Made by a program: the position numbers and the translations under genes. From positions 1 through 64,000 of the forward strand of contig MEOL01000045.1 of the NCBI GenBank assembly GCA_001769215.1: a stretch of DNA of 64,000 nt, given 5' to 3'. This document shows positions 9,672-17,619 of this stretch, piece after piece; position 1 is the stretch's first letter; the number at the start of each line of letters is the position of its first letter. Source of the stretch: Bacteroidetes bacterium GWF2_41_31 (GTDB taxonomy: Bacteria; Bacteroidota; Bacteroidia; Bacteroidales; F082). The notes beneath the pieces are model-generated. The model was given only the letters and a program-made list of their open reading frames with translations, searched no databases and had not been told where the DNA came from.

Positions 9672-11135
9672 ATGGATGAAAAGATAACAGGTAAGGCGCA
9701 CCAGATATTGTTTTTCAATACGCTTGCATTCATGATTTGCTTTTCAGCATGGATGCTGAATGGTACATTAGTTTCATTTTTAGTTGATAACCAGGTTTTT
9801 GAATGGAGTACAGTGCAAATTGGCTGGCTTCTTGGATTGCCTGTCCTCACAGGATCAATTTTAAGACTACCTGTTGGACTTTTAACTGATCGCTTTGGAG
9901 GAAGGCCCATCTTTAGTCTTCTCATGGTAATTTCAGCCATCCCTATGTTCCTGCTTTCCTTTGCAGATTCTTATGTTGCATTCCTGCTTTGTAGTTTTGG
10001 GTTCGGACTGACAGGTGCAAGTTTTGCGGTTGGAGTTGCTTATACTTCAGTCTGGTATCCTGCAAAATGGCAAGGAACTGCATTGGGAATCTTTGGTATC
10101 GGTACAACCGGAGCTGCCTTAACTACTTTAATCGCACCTTCTGTCCTGCAATCTTTAACTAATCATGGAAATAATATTGAAAATTGGCACACATTACCCA
10201 CCATTTATGCTGCTTTGCTTCTGCTTATGGCGGTAGTTTTTTTTATCTTTACCGAAAATAAGAAACCTGCACTAAGTGGAAAAAGATTTGTGCAACTGCT
10301 TGAACCTCTCAACAATATGAGGGTTTGGCGCTTTGGCCTCTATTATTTTCTGGTTTTTGGTTGTTTTGTCGCTTTTTCTCAATGGTTAGTGCCCTACTAT
10401 CTGAATGTTTACTATATACCCTTTGTTCAGGCCGGAATGCTTGCAAGCTTGTTTAGTTTCCCGGCCGGTATAGTCCGTATGCTTGGTGGTTGGCTATCAG
10501 ATAAATTTGGACCGCGAAAAGTACTTTATTCAGTTTTTATTTCTTCTGTTTTGCTTGGATTGTTTTTAGTTTTTCCGAAAATGGAATTATTCTCTCCGGG
10601 AAAAGGAATTGTTGCAAAAGCGGATGGTATGGTGACATTTGCCTCCGATAGTTTGATTAAGATTAGCAAAAAAGAATATACTTTAACACCATTGATGGCC
10701 AATGTTGATTTGGATGATACTAAGTTTCTTGTTCTACCTCAAAAAACTGCCTGGCATATACCAATTATTCAGGTTGGGGATCAGGTTAAAAAAAACCAGT
10801 TAGTTGCCAAGGGAATTACCAGAATTTATTTTCAGGCAAATATGAAAATCCTGGTGTTTCTTGTTTTATTATTGGGAATTACCTGGGGGCTTGGGATGGG
10901 TGCTGTATATAAATTTATACCCATGTATTTTCCAAACGCTGTTGGGGTAGTTGGTGGAACTGTTGGCGTATTAGGCGGGCTTGGTGGCTTTTTTTGTCCT
11001 ATTTTATTTGGCTATTTATTAGCCATCACCGGATTATGGACAAGCAGCTGGATTTTCATATTTGTTCTTTCTCTCGCCTGCTTAGTTTGGATGCAGATAT
11101 CTATTAATAAATTGAATAATCAGAAATTAAAATAA
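9672..11135 (+). CDS. narK: NarK-type nitrate/nitrite MFS transporter with an inserted barrel-sandwich-like domain
   Basis: A 12-helix major facilitator of 487 residues. NarK features include GRPIFSLL after TM2, the glycine-rich segment GIFGIGTTGAALT, LSDKFGPRKV between the C-half helices and VGVVGGTVGVLGGLGG near TM11. It would import nitrate and/or export nitrite for the cytoplasmic NarG. It is longer than usual because of about 85 hydrophilic residues (about 304-388) between two helices of the C-terminal half. This segment has the rhythm of a lipoyl/biotinyl-like barrel-sandwich hybrid (GIVAKADGMVTF ... WHIPIIQVGDQVKKNQLVAKG) but no biotin/lipoyl-Lys motif. The insert is in frame, and helix sequence resumes cleanly after it. 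Confidence 0.9.
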   Translation: MDEKITGKAHQILFFNTLAFMICFSAWMLNGTLVSFLVDNQVFEWSTVQIGWLLGLPVLTGSILRLPVGLLTDRFGGRPIFSLLMVISAIPMFLLSFADSYVAFLLCSFGFGLTGASFAVGVAYTSVWYPAKWQGTALGIFGIGTTGAALTTLIAPSVLQSLTNHGNNIENWHTLPTIYAALLLLMAVVFFIFTENKKPALSGKRFVQLLEPLNNMRVWRFGLYYFLVFGCFVAFSQWLVPYYLNVYYIPFVQAGMLASLFSFPAGIVRMLGGWLSDKFGPRKVLYSVFISSVLLGLFLVFPKMELFSPGKGIVAKADGMVTFASDSLIKISKKEYTLTPLMANVDLDDTKFLVLPQKTAWHIPIIQVGDQVKKNQLVAKGITRIYFQANMKILVFLVLLLGITWGLGMGAVYKFIPMYFPNAVGVVGGTVGVLGGLGGFFCPILFGYLLAITGLWTSSWIFIFVLSLACLVWMQISINKLNNQKLK

Positions 11136-11142
11136 TATTATT

Positions 11143-11571
11143 ATGAAACAATATTACTCAATAATTAACTGGTTGGAAAACAACAACAAGATGGCCTATT
11201 CATTAATCCGTATATTCTTAGGGCTTGCATTATTTGTGAGGGGAGTTATTTTAAGTCTTGATACGGCAACCATTATAAGACTTGCCGGTAGTGAACAATA
11301 CTATTGGTGGTATTCGTATATTATAGTAATTCACATGATAGGAGGACTATGTTTAGCTATAGGTTTTGCCACCCGCATTGCAGCACTCGCTCAGATTCCT
11401 ATACTTATTGGCGCTGTGTTTATCATTCATTTGAAAAAAGACCTGGCTTCTCCGGAACAATCATTAGAAATATCTGTACTTGTTCTTGTACTTTTATTTG
11501 TCTTTTTTCTTTTTGGAGCCGGTGCACTCTCTATTGATAACTACATAAAAAAAAGCAAAGAAAAAAAATAG
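11143..11571 (+). CDS. DoxX-family integral membrane protein
   Basis: A small membrane protein of 142 residues with four predicted helices. The DoxX pattern is recognisable: RIFLGLALFVRGV in helix 1, HMIGGLCLAIGFATRIAALAQIPILIGAVF in helices 2-3, and a hydrophobic fourth helix before a Lys-rich tail. DoxX proteins are linked to thiosulfate oxidation, quinone-dependent reactions or redox partners, but most have no proven function. It follows narK by 7 bases, so it is probably the last gene of the nar transcript. Confidence 0.8.
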   Translation: MKQYYSIINWLENNNKMAYSLIRIFLGLALFVRGVILSLDTATIIRLAGSEQYYWWYSYIIVIHMIGGLCLAIGFATRIAALAQIPILIGAVFIIHLKKDLASPEQSLEISVLVLVLLFVFFLFGAGALSIDNYIKKSKEKK

Positions 11572-11577
11572 CGTGGC

Positions 11578-11632
11578 ATATTGATATGATGAGAGTATGA
11601 ATCTTCAATTGTAAAAGATTAAATATCAATAT
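11578..11632. repeat. Long-spaced inverted repeat before the Crp/Fnr gene pair
   Basis: ATATTGATAT (11578-11587) and ATATCAATAT (11623-11632) are exact inverse copies 35 bases apart, between the DoxX gene and the first Crp/Fnr gene. It could form a stem-loop in the leader or be two half-sites of a regulator. There is no U-tract, so it is not a simple terminator. Confidence 0.4.
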
Positions 11633-11696
11633 CCAGCAGAAATCAATTTCCTAAGCCACATATTGTTTGTTCCGAAATTATTAATTGAAAAAAAAG

Positions 11697-12389
11697 ATGG
11701 ATTGTAGATCTTGCATAAATAAAAATTGTTTTATAAACAAATATTGTTTGAATTCATGGCTTGAGTTTGTCCAGAATTTTAAAACAAGAAAATTATTTTC
11801 GGCTGGGTTGAAAGTTTTTTCCGAAGGTGATTTAGTTAGTGGTATTTACATAATTTGCTCGGGCAAGGTGAAAATTACCATGAAAACGGATGATTCAATT
11901 GAAAGAATTATCCGTTTGGCCGGAGAAGGCCAGGTGCTGGGCCATCGGGGAATGAGCACGAACATGACATACCCAATATCAGCAGAAACACTCACATCTT
12001 CAGAACTTGCGGATATTCCAAATGAAGATTTTTTCAAACTTCTGCGAAACAATGCCGACTTAAGTTTTTATATGATGATGTTTTTTGCTGATGAATTACG
12101 TCGTTCTGAACAAAAATATCGTTTACGTACCTTAAAGTCAGTTAATGAGAAAGTGGCATCATCAATCTGCATGATAATTGATGCCTTTGGATACAAGGAG
12201 GGTGAAACAAGCGAAGTAGATTTATCTATGAAATTATCTGATTTTTCTAATTTTGCAGAAATCTCAATGCTTTCGCTCTCAAATGTACTGAAATATTTTT
12301 CACGCTTAAATATTATCAATTGGGTTGATAATGAAATATATGTTATTAATGAGCATGCATTGCGTGAAATAGCACAAACAGAGAGATAA
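11697..12389 (+). CDS. Crp/Fnr-family regulator with N-terminal four-Cys motif, atypical recognition helix
   Basis: A 230-residue regulator with a cyclic-nucleotide-binding-like beta-roll, dimer helix and C-terminal winged helix. The ATG at 11697 is preferred; an in-frame TTG lies four codons upstream. Close to the start is Cys-x2-Cys-x4-Cys-x5-Cys (CRSCINKNCFINKYC), shared with the next gene, which could bind an O2- or NO-sensitive Fe-S cluster as in FNR although the spacing differs. The region expected to be the recognition helix (about ISMLSLSNVLKYFSRL) lacks the Arg/Glu and Arg residues that read TGA half-sites in Crp/Fnr proteins, so it may bind other DNA or act by heterodimerising. Next to the nar operon, a role in nitrate/anoxia control is likely. 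Confidence 0.85.
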   Translation: MDCRSCINKNCFINKYCLNSWLEFVQNFKTRKLFSAGLKVFSEGDLVSGIYIICSGKVKITMKTDDSIERIIRLAGEGQVLGHRGMSTNMTYPISAETLTSSELADIPNEDFFKLLRNNADLSFYMMMFFADELRRSEQKYRLRTLKSVNEKVASSICMIIDAFGYKEGETSEVDLSMKLSDFSNFAEISMLSLSNVLKYFSRLNIINWVDNEIYVINEHALREIAQTER

Positions 12390-12441
12390 CCGTTACCAGA
12401 ATTAAAAATATAACAAAATAAAAGTTCAGCTTTTAGTAAAT

Positions 12442-13134
12442 ATGAAAAGGTTATGTGAAATATGTACGCATTATAATTGTTTCATCAACAAATATTGTTC
12501 ACCTGAGTGGAAAACCTTAATCAGTTTTCACAAAACATCCATGCTTTATCCTGCCGGAGCTACAATATTTTCTGCCGGCGATCCCATTAAAGGTATATTC
12601 CAGATTTATTCAGGTAAGATTAAAGTAGTTACAATAGATGGTGAAAAGGAACAAATCATTCGGTTGGCTAAAGAGGAACAATTGTTAGGTCATAGAGGAT
12701 TTGGTAAAAAAATGATCTATCCGGTAACAGCCATTGCCCTTGAGGATTCGGAAGTGACATTTATACCTGTTGATGTATTCTATAGCGCAGTAAAAGCCAA
12801 TTCAGAGTTTGCTTTCCAAATGATGCTGTTTTATGCCGACGAACTCAATGCTGCTGAAAAAAGGATGAAGTTGACGGCAGGGTTAAAGGCTAAAGAAAAA
12901 GTGATTGTAGCACTTATGACTATTATCAGGGCCTTTGGATTTAGTAGTACCGATAATACATTGCTTGAATATACCCCGACACGTAAAGATATAGCAAGCA
13001 TAGCCGGAACTACCTACGAAACGATGATCAGGGCATTGGGTTCGCTTGAAAAGTCTAATATTATCGTTCAGGAAGGCAAGGCTATCAGGGTGCTGGATCT
13101 TGCCTATCTGGAAAAACATTGTTTGTTGGATTGA
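12442..13134 (+). CDS. Crp/Fnr-family regulator with N-terminal four-Cys motif
   Basis: A paralogue of the preceding gene (230 residues, starting 53 bases after it). It has the same Cys-x2-Cys-x4-Cys-x5-Cys N-terminus (Cys5, 8, 13, 19), beta-roll with GDPIKGIFQIYSGKIKV, and a C-terminal HTH with a standard recognition helix (TRKDIASIAGTTYETMIRAL). The Glu and Arg of YETMIR match the positions that contact TGA/TCA half-sites in Crp (RETVGR). It is the better candidate to bind TTATGA-N6-TCATAA upstream of the nar operon. FNR-like sensing of oxygen or NO through the Cys cluster is inferred. Confidence 0.88.
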   Translation: MKRLCEICTHYNCFINKYCSPEWKTLISFHKTSMLYPAGATIFSAGDPIKGIFQIYSGKIKVVTIDGEKEQIIRLAKEEQLLGHRGFGKKMIYPVTAIALEDSEVTFIPVDVFYSAVKANSEFAFQMMLFYADELNAAEKRMKLTAGLKAKEKVIVALMTIIRAFGFSSTDNTLLEYTPTRKDIASIAGTTYETMIRALGSLEKSNIIVQEGKAIRVLDLAYLEKHCLLD

Positions 13135-13287
13135 CAACATTTGTCTCATTTCTGGCCAGAAAGGGTCATTCAAAAAAGCTGAAGTAAAATAAAAAAATAA
13201 AAACACAGTGAAACAGAAAGATTGACAATGATTCGGATAAACCAGCCGGACAAATAATTACTGGTTTTTATCGGCGAATGTTACGTT

Positions 13288-14094
13288 TTAATCCCTGGTA
13301 TACACATGCACGCTGTTAGCTGCTGACGGTAGGTAATTTACGCCAAACCAGCAAACAAGCAATACGACAAACGCCAATCCAAGTATCCACAGAGCCCAAA
13401 GTGCTTTCTGACCATGTTGATAGCGGATATGAATATAGACTAAATATACTATCCAGGTTAAGAATGCCCAGGTTTCTTTGGGATCCCATGTCCAATAATG
13501 TCCCCAGGCTTCTTTTGCCCACAGAGCTCCAAATAACAATCCTAAGGTTAAAAAGGCAAATCCAATGAACACCAGATTATCTGCCAACGCGAGCGTTTGA
13601 TTCCCGGATTCCCGGCCTTTAAAATAATGAAACGCCAGTCCCTTAATTGCCACCAGACTACTGGCAGATAGAAGTGCATATGAGAAAATATAAACAATCA
13701 CATGAGGTACAAACCAGGGACTTTGTAAGGCAGGCATCAGTGTTTTGGAATAATTTTCCGGATAGGCGAGGTTGAACCCCAAAAACAGACAGGCCAATAG
13801 CAGACTGTACACTAAAAACCACTGGTATTTCCATCGTTGGTAGGTGATTAGCCCAATGATTGGCAGAAAAAAGCTGTACCACAATCGCGTTTCTCCCAAT
13901 GTACGTATCGGTGGACGATCGAGTATCATCCATAGTTTGAGCAGGAATAAAGTAAGTACAAGTTGTCCTGCAATCACCAAAGCAATGCCCAACTGTTTTA
14001 CAAGATTCGATTTACCGATGGCGTTCATCAGCATTCCGATTGTCCATCCCAGTATAGTGAGCAGGGCATAGGTAGGGAAATTTATCCAGGTCAT
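13288..14094 (-). CDS. ccsA: Cytochrome c biogenesis protein CcsA (ResC-like, system II)
   Basis: A multi-pass membrane protein of 268 residues that exports and presents heme for covalent attachment to CxxCH motifs. The tryptophan-rich WWD signature is plain: EAWGHYWTWDPKETWAF (about residues 184-200), with surrounding His residues in helices. It overlaps the upstream ResB gene by four bases (ATGA), so the two are coupled. Its place downstream of nrfA fits dedicated maturation of NrfA/NrfH, whose first NrfA heme uses the unusual CxxCK site. Bacteroides relatives often have ResB and CcsA fused; here they are separate. Confidence 0.92.
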   Translation of the reverse strand: MTWINFPTYALLTILGWTIGMLMNAIGKSNLVKQLGIALVIAGQLVLTLFLLKLWMILDRPPIRTLGETRLWYSFFLPIIGLITYQRWKYQWFLVYSLLLACLFLGFNLAYPENYSKTLMPALQSPWFVPHVIVYIFSYALLSASSLVAIKGLAFHYFKGRESGNQTLALADNLVFIGFAFLTLGLLFGALWAKEAWGHYWTWDPKETWAFLTWIVYLVYIHIRYQHGQKALWALWILGLAFVVLLVCWFGVNYLPSAANSVHVYTRD

Positions 14095-15344
14095 AAGTCA
14101 GTAGGTGTGTTATTTCGTCCGGACCAGAAAAGGGTCATCGCACCGGCAATCATCATGAATATTCCTGTATATACAAATGGTAACCAGGTGTCACGAACAA
14201 ATTCGATGACCGAAGTATCTGACCAACGACCCAGTTGATCATCATACCCGACCTGATAGATATCCCATCCTTTCACTTTGGCAGGTTTATTCACTTCCAA
14301 CTCAACAGCGGTTGTCTCTCCCTCAGGCGTTAGAATGTCAATTTTAGAAAGAAACTTCTTAGGTTCAGGGTAGAACATAATCAACGAAAGTTGGTCGTTA
14401 ATTTTTAATGCTTCGTAAGAATGATTAAAACTCCCACAACTTACCCAACCCACCACCGTATCCGATTTGTTTTCTGAAATTGCTTCCGCTTTTACCGCCG
14501 GGGCGGCACCTGTTTCATTATTAAGATAATAGGCCTCTCCTGCCTTACCCGACTGATCAAGATAGGTCAACACCCGAATATCCCATCCAAGCATGTTTCC
14601 TGAAGCAACCGAATCAACAAGCATAACGTTCTTTCCATTTTCATGGAGAATCATTCCCGTGATATTGTCAACTATCCCAAGTTTTGGTGCATATTGTTCA
14701 AGGACAAAATCATTCAAACGAATCGCAAAAGGCATTTCCACCCATACATTGTTTTTTTTATCAAATGCCTGCCATTCGATCTCTCCTTCTTTTACCTTCA
14801 TTTCAAGTCGTTCAACCTTGGTAGCACCAAAAGTGGCTGAAAAAATCACGATCCACAGCCCCAGATGATTCAGGATATAACCAATATTTTTAGTTGAAAA
14901 TGGAATTATGCGTTTGGAAGCGGCAATTCCCAGCACAACCAACAAATAGACTGAAATCAAGAGATAGGGCCAGGAGGATGTGACATGTGACAGACCCAGT
15001 TGTACCACCCAGCCGGAAGCGGATCCATCATGTTGCAAGGTGAGTCCCATCAACAAAGCCATAAACGTAATCCCGGTAACAGCACTGATTGCGGCAGGAA
15101 TTCCCGAAAGCCACAAGATAAAGACTTGTTTTCTGAAAAATATTCCGGCAGTAAAAATAAATATTACCAACAGCCATGCGGCGATATTTAATGAGAGGTT
15201 AGTGAATTCAGGTACTCCCGTGCCACCGGATGCCCACTCAAGCGCAAAGCCACTGAGCAAAAGCCCTGAAACGATAAAAAAACTCTCTCTATATCCCCAA
15301 GGGTTGCTCCATATTGGGTTATCGTATTTTTTTTGTTGTATCAT
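14091..15344 (-). CDS. resB: Cytochrome c biogenesis protein ResB (system II)
   Basis: The partner of CcsA, a membrane protein of about 417 residues with N-terminal helices, a large extracytoplasmic domain (about residues 170-380) and a C-terminal helix (FVYTGIFMMIAGAMTLFW). The ATG at 15344 (MIQQKKYDNPIW) is chosen; the frame extends 16 codons upstream only to a TTG and that extension is not needed for the first helix. The ResB-like fold holds apo-cytochrome and heme for ligation with CcsA. Located in the porin-nrfHA-resB-ccsA operon and separated from nrfA by a stem-loop (15398-15432). Confidence 0.87.
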   Translation of the reverse strand: MIQQKKYDNPIWSNPWGYRESFFIVSGLLLSGFALEWASGGTGVPEFTNLSLNIAAWLLVIFIFTAGIFFRKQVFILWLSGIPAAISAVTGITFMALLMGLTLQHDGSASGWVVQLGLSHVTSSWPYLLISVYLLVVLGIAASKRIIPFSTKNIGYILNHLGLWIVIFSATFGATKVERLEMKVKEGEIEWQAFDKKNNVWVEMPFAIRLNDFVLEQYAPKLGIVDNITGMILHENGKNVMLVDSVASGNMLGWDIRVLTYLDQSGKAGEAYYLNNETGAAPAVKAEAISENKSDTVVGWVSCGSFNHSYEALKINDQLSLIMFYPEPKKFLSKIDILTPEGETTAVELEVNKPAKVKGWDIYQVGYDDQLGRWSDTSVIEFVRDTWLPFVYTGIFMMIAGAMTLFWSGRNNTPTDL

Positions 15345-15397
15345 AGGATAAAAAAAAGCCCAAAGAGACAGGTTTTTATAATAACTTCCCAATAGAA

Positions 15398-15432
15398 GAA
15401 GGGTTATGACTATACAGGATACATAACCCTTC
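15398..15432. promoter_or_regulatory. Intercistronic stem-loop between nrfA and resB
   Basis: GAAGGGTTATG (15398-15408) pairs perfectly with CATAACCCTTC (15422-15432) around a 13-base loop in the gap after the nrfA stop (15453). No U-tract follows on either strand. It is probably an mRNA-stabilising or partial attenuation element that lets nrfHA be expressed more than the maturation genes. Confidence 0.6.
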
Positions 15433-15452
15433 CGTAAATAAAATCAATCAGT

Positions 15453-16961
15453 TTATTTATTATAGATAACAGGCATGGAAGCCTCGCGCGCCTCAGCCTC
15501 TTTTTCCCACTGCGATAACAAATTCTTTTTAAAGGACTCCTTTTCCTCAATTAATTTCTCCAGGGGTAATCCAATATATTCCTGAGCCTGGGCTTTGGTA
15601 GTGATGTTGGGATAAGGGACTTCTCCTTTGTAGCCTAATTCAATTAGTAATCGAGCCAATTTAATGCGACCTTCCTGAGCTATGTTGATCCCACCTGCGA
15701 TTACCCTGGAGATTTCAACTGGTGAATGGAATGAAGCACCATGTGATGCTGCTGCATAATCCCAACGCCACTGTGCATGACGAATGTCCATCAGAATAGC
15801 TTTCATCTGTGCATCGGTTGCTCCCAAATCCCATGCCATTTTAGCCTCAACATGCAAGCGAACACATAATTTTTCGAGTATATCACGATTTTCTATAATC
15901 TTATCCTGACGCTCATATACATCATTGATTAATTGTGCTGTTTTTTCTTTGTGACATACCATACATGAATTTTCAATATTATTCAATGGAGATTGAATAT
16001 GGTGGTCGGTAAATTTTTTACCCCCTTCGCTCATATAGGGCATGTGACAATCGGCACAGCTGACGCCACGTTGAGCATGAATCCCCGTGAGATAAATTTC
16101 GTAGCCCGGATGTTGCGCTTTAAGCATGGGAGCTTTACTCAGTTTATGCGTCCAATCGCTAAATTCTTTGGCATCATAGTAAGCTTCCATCGCCTCAACA
16201 CTTTGACCATTGTCCCATGGAAAAGTCAGATAATTGACTCCTTCAGCACCCTCCCTGTGTTTATCAAAGTAGTATTCCACGTGGCACTGGGCGCAGACAA
16301 GTGAACGCATCTCCTGATGGGTGGCCTTAGTAATGTCTTTTCCCTGACGCTGAAACGCTTCTACTAACGCCGGGCGTGAGATTTGAAGTTCCATGGTTTC
16401 GTTGTTATGACAGTCGGCGCAACCTATAGGATTAACTATCTCTGCACCCAGTCGTGCCCATTTTCCGGTATAATAGGCAGCTACCCCTTCTTCGTTCATT
16501 ATCCGGGGAACATCCGGGCCTTTACAGGTCCAGCAAGTGGAAGGCATTGGTCCGTCATCAGGACCAGTTGGCCCACCTGTGCGAAGGGTGTTACGTAAAT
16601 CTTCGATAGCATACGCGTGACCTCTTCCCTGATTATAGTCTATGGAGAAACCGTAACCGGCCCACATGACGACCAGTCGTGGATCTACTTCCAGCATATC
16701 AATTTTGGCATTTCCGTTATATTTGGATCGGAAATTACTCTCTTTCATTTTTTCGTAAGAGTTGTACTCGGTAGGATAATTTTTACCCCAGACTTCGTTT
16801 CTTGGTTCAAATTTTGCAATTTGAACTTCTGGTTTCCAAGTGGTTTGCTGCTCTGCCCTGCGCTCGGTTACCGAAGAGGCCAGTAGACCCAGAAAGAAAA
16901 CCACGATCAGGGTGGCAAAAAATAGCACCCAATTTAATAAAGGACTTCTTTTCTTATTCAT
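15453..16961 (-). CDS. nrfA: Ammonia-forming cytochrome c nitrite reductase
   Basis: A pentaheme periplasmic enzyme (502 residues) reducing nitrite to ammonium with six electrons. Five heme sites are visible: CWTCK (143-147), in which Lys replaces His as ligand of the active-site heme, then CADCH (181-185), CAQCH (223-227), CADCH (302-306) and CMVCH (333-337). The N-terminal hydrophobic segment (about 10-30) is a signal or anchor. Downstream His residues (HHIQSP, HAQWRWDYAAASHG) agree with the distal ligands of the family. It is preceded by nrfH (12-base gap) and followed by resB/ccsA. With NarG it completes dissimilatory nitrate reduction to ammonium. Confidence 0.97.
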   Translation of the reverse strand: MNKKRSPLLNWVLFFATLIVVFFLGLLASSVTERRAEQQTTWKPEVQIAKFEPRNEVWGKNYPTEYNSYEKMKESNFRSKYNGNAKIDMLEVDPRLVVMWAGYGFSIDYNQGRGHAYAIEDLRNTLRTGGPTGPDDGPMPSTCWTCKGPDVPRIMNEEGVAAYYTGKWARLGAEIVNPIGCADCHNNETMELQISRPALVEAFQRQGKDITKATHQEMRSLVCAQCHVEYYFDKHREGAEGVNYLTFPWDNGQSVEAMEAYYDAKEFSDWTHKLSKAPMLKAQHPGYEIYLTGIHAQRGVSCADCHMPYMSEGGKKFTDHHIQSPLNNIENSCMVCHKEKTAQLINDVYERQDKIIENRDILEKLCVRLHVEAKMAWDLGATDAQMKAILMDIRHAQWRWDYAAASHGASFHSPVEISRVIAGGINIAQEGRIKLARLLIELGYKGEVPYPNITTKAQAQEYIGLPLEKLIEEKESFKKNLLSQWEKEAEAREASMPVIYNK

Positions 16962-16973
16962 GACTTTTATTGT

Positions 16974-17570
16974 TTAATTCTTGGTTTTAGACTTTAAAAG
17001 GTTGTTGATCCATGTGGGAATCGGAGTTTTGGTTTGGGGAATCTGTGCATTGGGCACAGATGAAAGACTGTTTACTCTTCCATGTGGGACTTCACGATGA
17101 CACTCCCAACATTTGCGACCTTCGGTTCTGAAATGGTCGAAGCTAAGTGATCTCGCAAGCATTTTATTGTCGGTGATGAGCTCATTGTGGCAACGGACAC
17201 AATTTTGCTGAACAACTTCGGCACCAGCCTCTTTAATCATAATTACCTGGGGTTCTAATCTCAGTGTAAACATGGTAGCATGGCGCAAGCCGTCTTTGGC
17301 CTTAAAGAAATATTTGTTGAACACATTGTCCTGAGGCACATGGCAGTCGTTGCATGAAGCACGCTCCCGATGAGAACTATGAAACCAGGTTGCATATTGG
17401 GGGTTCATCACATGGCAGTTAATACATGTTGTAGGATTGTCGCTTAAATACGAAACAGCATTCGATACATAGACCAGGTAAAGAGCCAAACCAAACAGGA
17501 TGCCGCTCACCACCACCACGGGTATTCGCCAGGATGGTGGAGGAGTGAGTTTATGAAGTATGTTTGACAT
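16974..17570 (-). CDS. nrfH: Tetraheme quinol dehydrogenase NrfH (NapC/NirT family)
   Basis: A membrane-anchored tetraheme cytochrome of 198 residues. One N-terminal helix (about 15-36) is followed by CINCH (49-53), CNDCH (73-77), CVRCH (124-128) and CWECH (154-158). It takes electrons from menaquinol and passes them to NrfA, with which it forms a membrane complex. Typical NrfH length is 150-200. It sits directly in front of nrfA. Confidence 0.96.
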   Translation of the reverse strand: MSNILHKLTPPPSWRIPVVVVSGILFGLALYLVYVSNAVSYLSDNPTTCINCHVMNPQYATWFHSSHRERASCNDCHVPQDNVFNKYFFKAKDGLRHATMFTLRLEPQVIMIKEAGAEVVQQNCVRCHNELITDNKMLARSLSFDHFRTEGRKCWECHREVPHGRVNSLSSVPNAQIPQTKTPIPTWINNLLKSKTKN

Positions 17571-17619
17571 GGTATAAGGTTTATTTTATTATAAGGGATA
17601 AAATGATTCTGCTATTCCA

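Noticed and set aside
13135-13287. Terminator between the convergent Crp/Fnr and ccsA genes
   Set aside because: AACCAG...CTGGTT can pair, but the loop is about 18 bases and the stem short, so it is too weak to list as a terminator.
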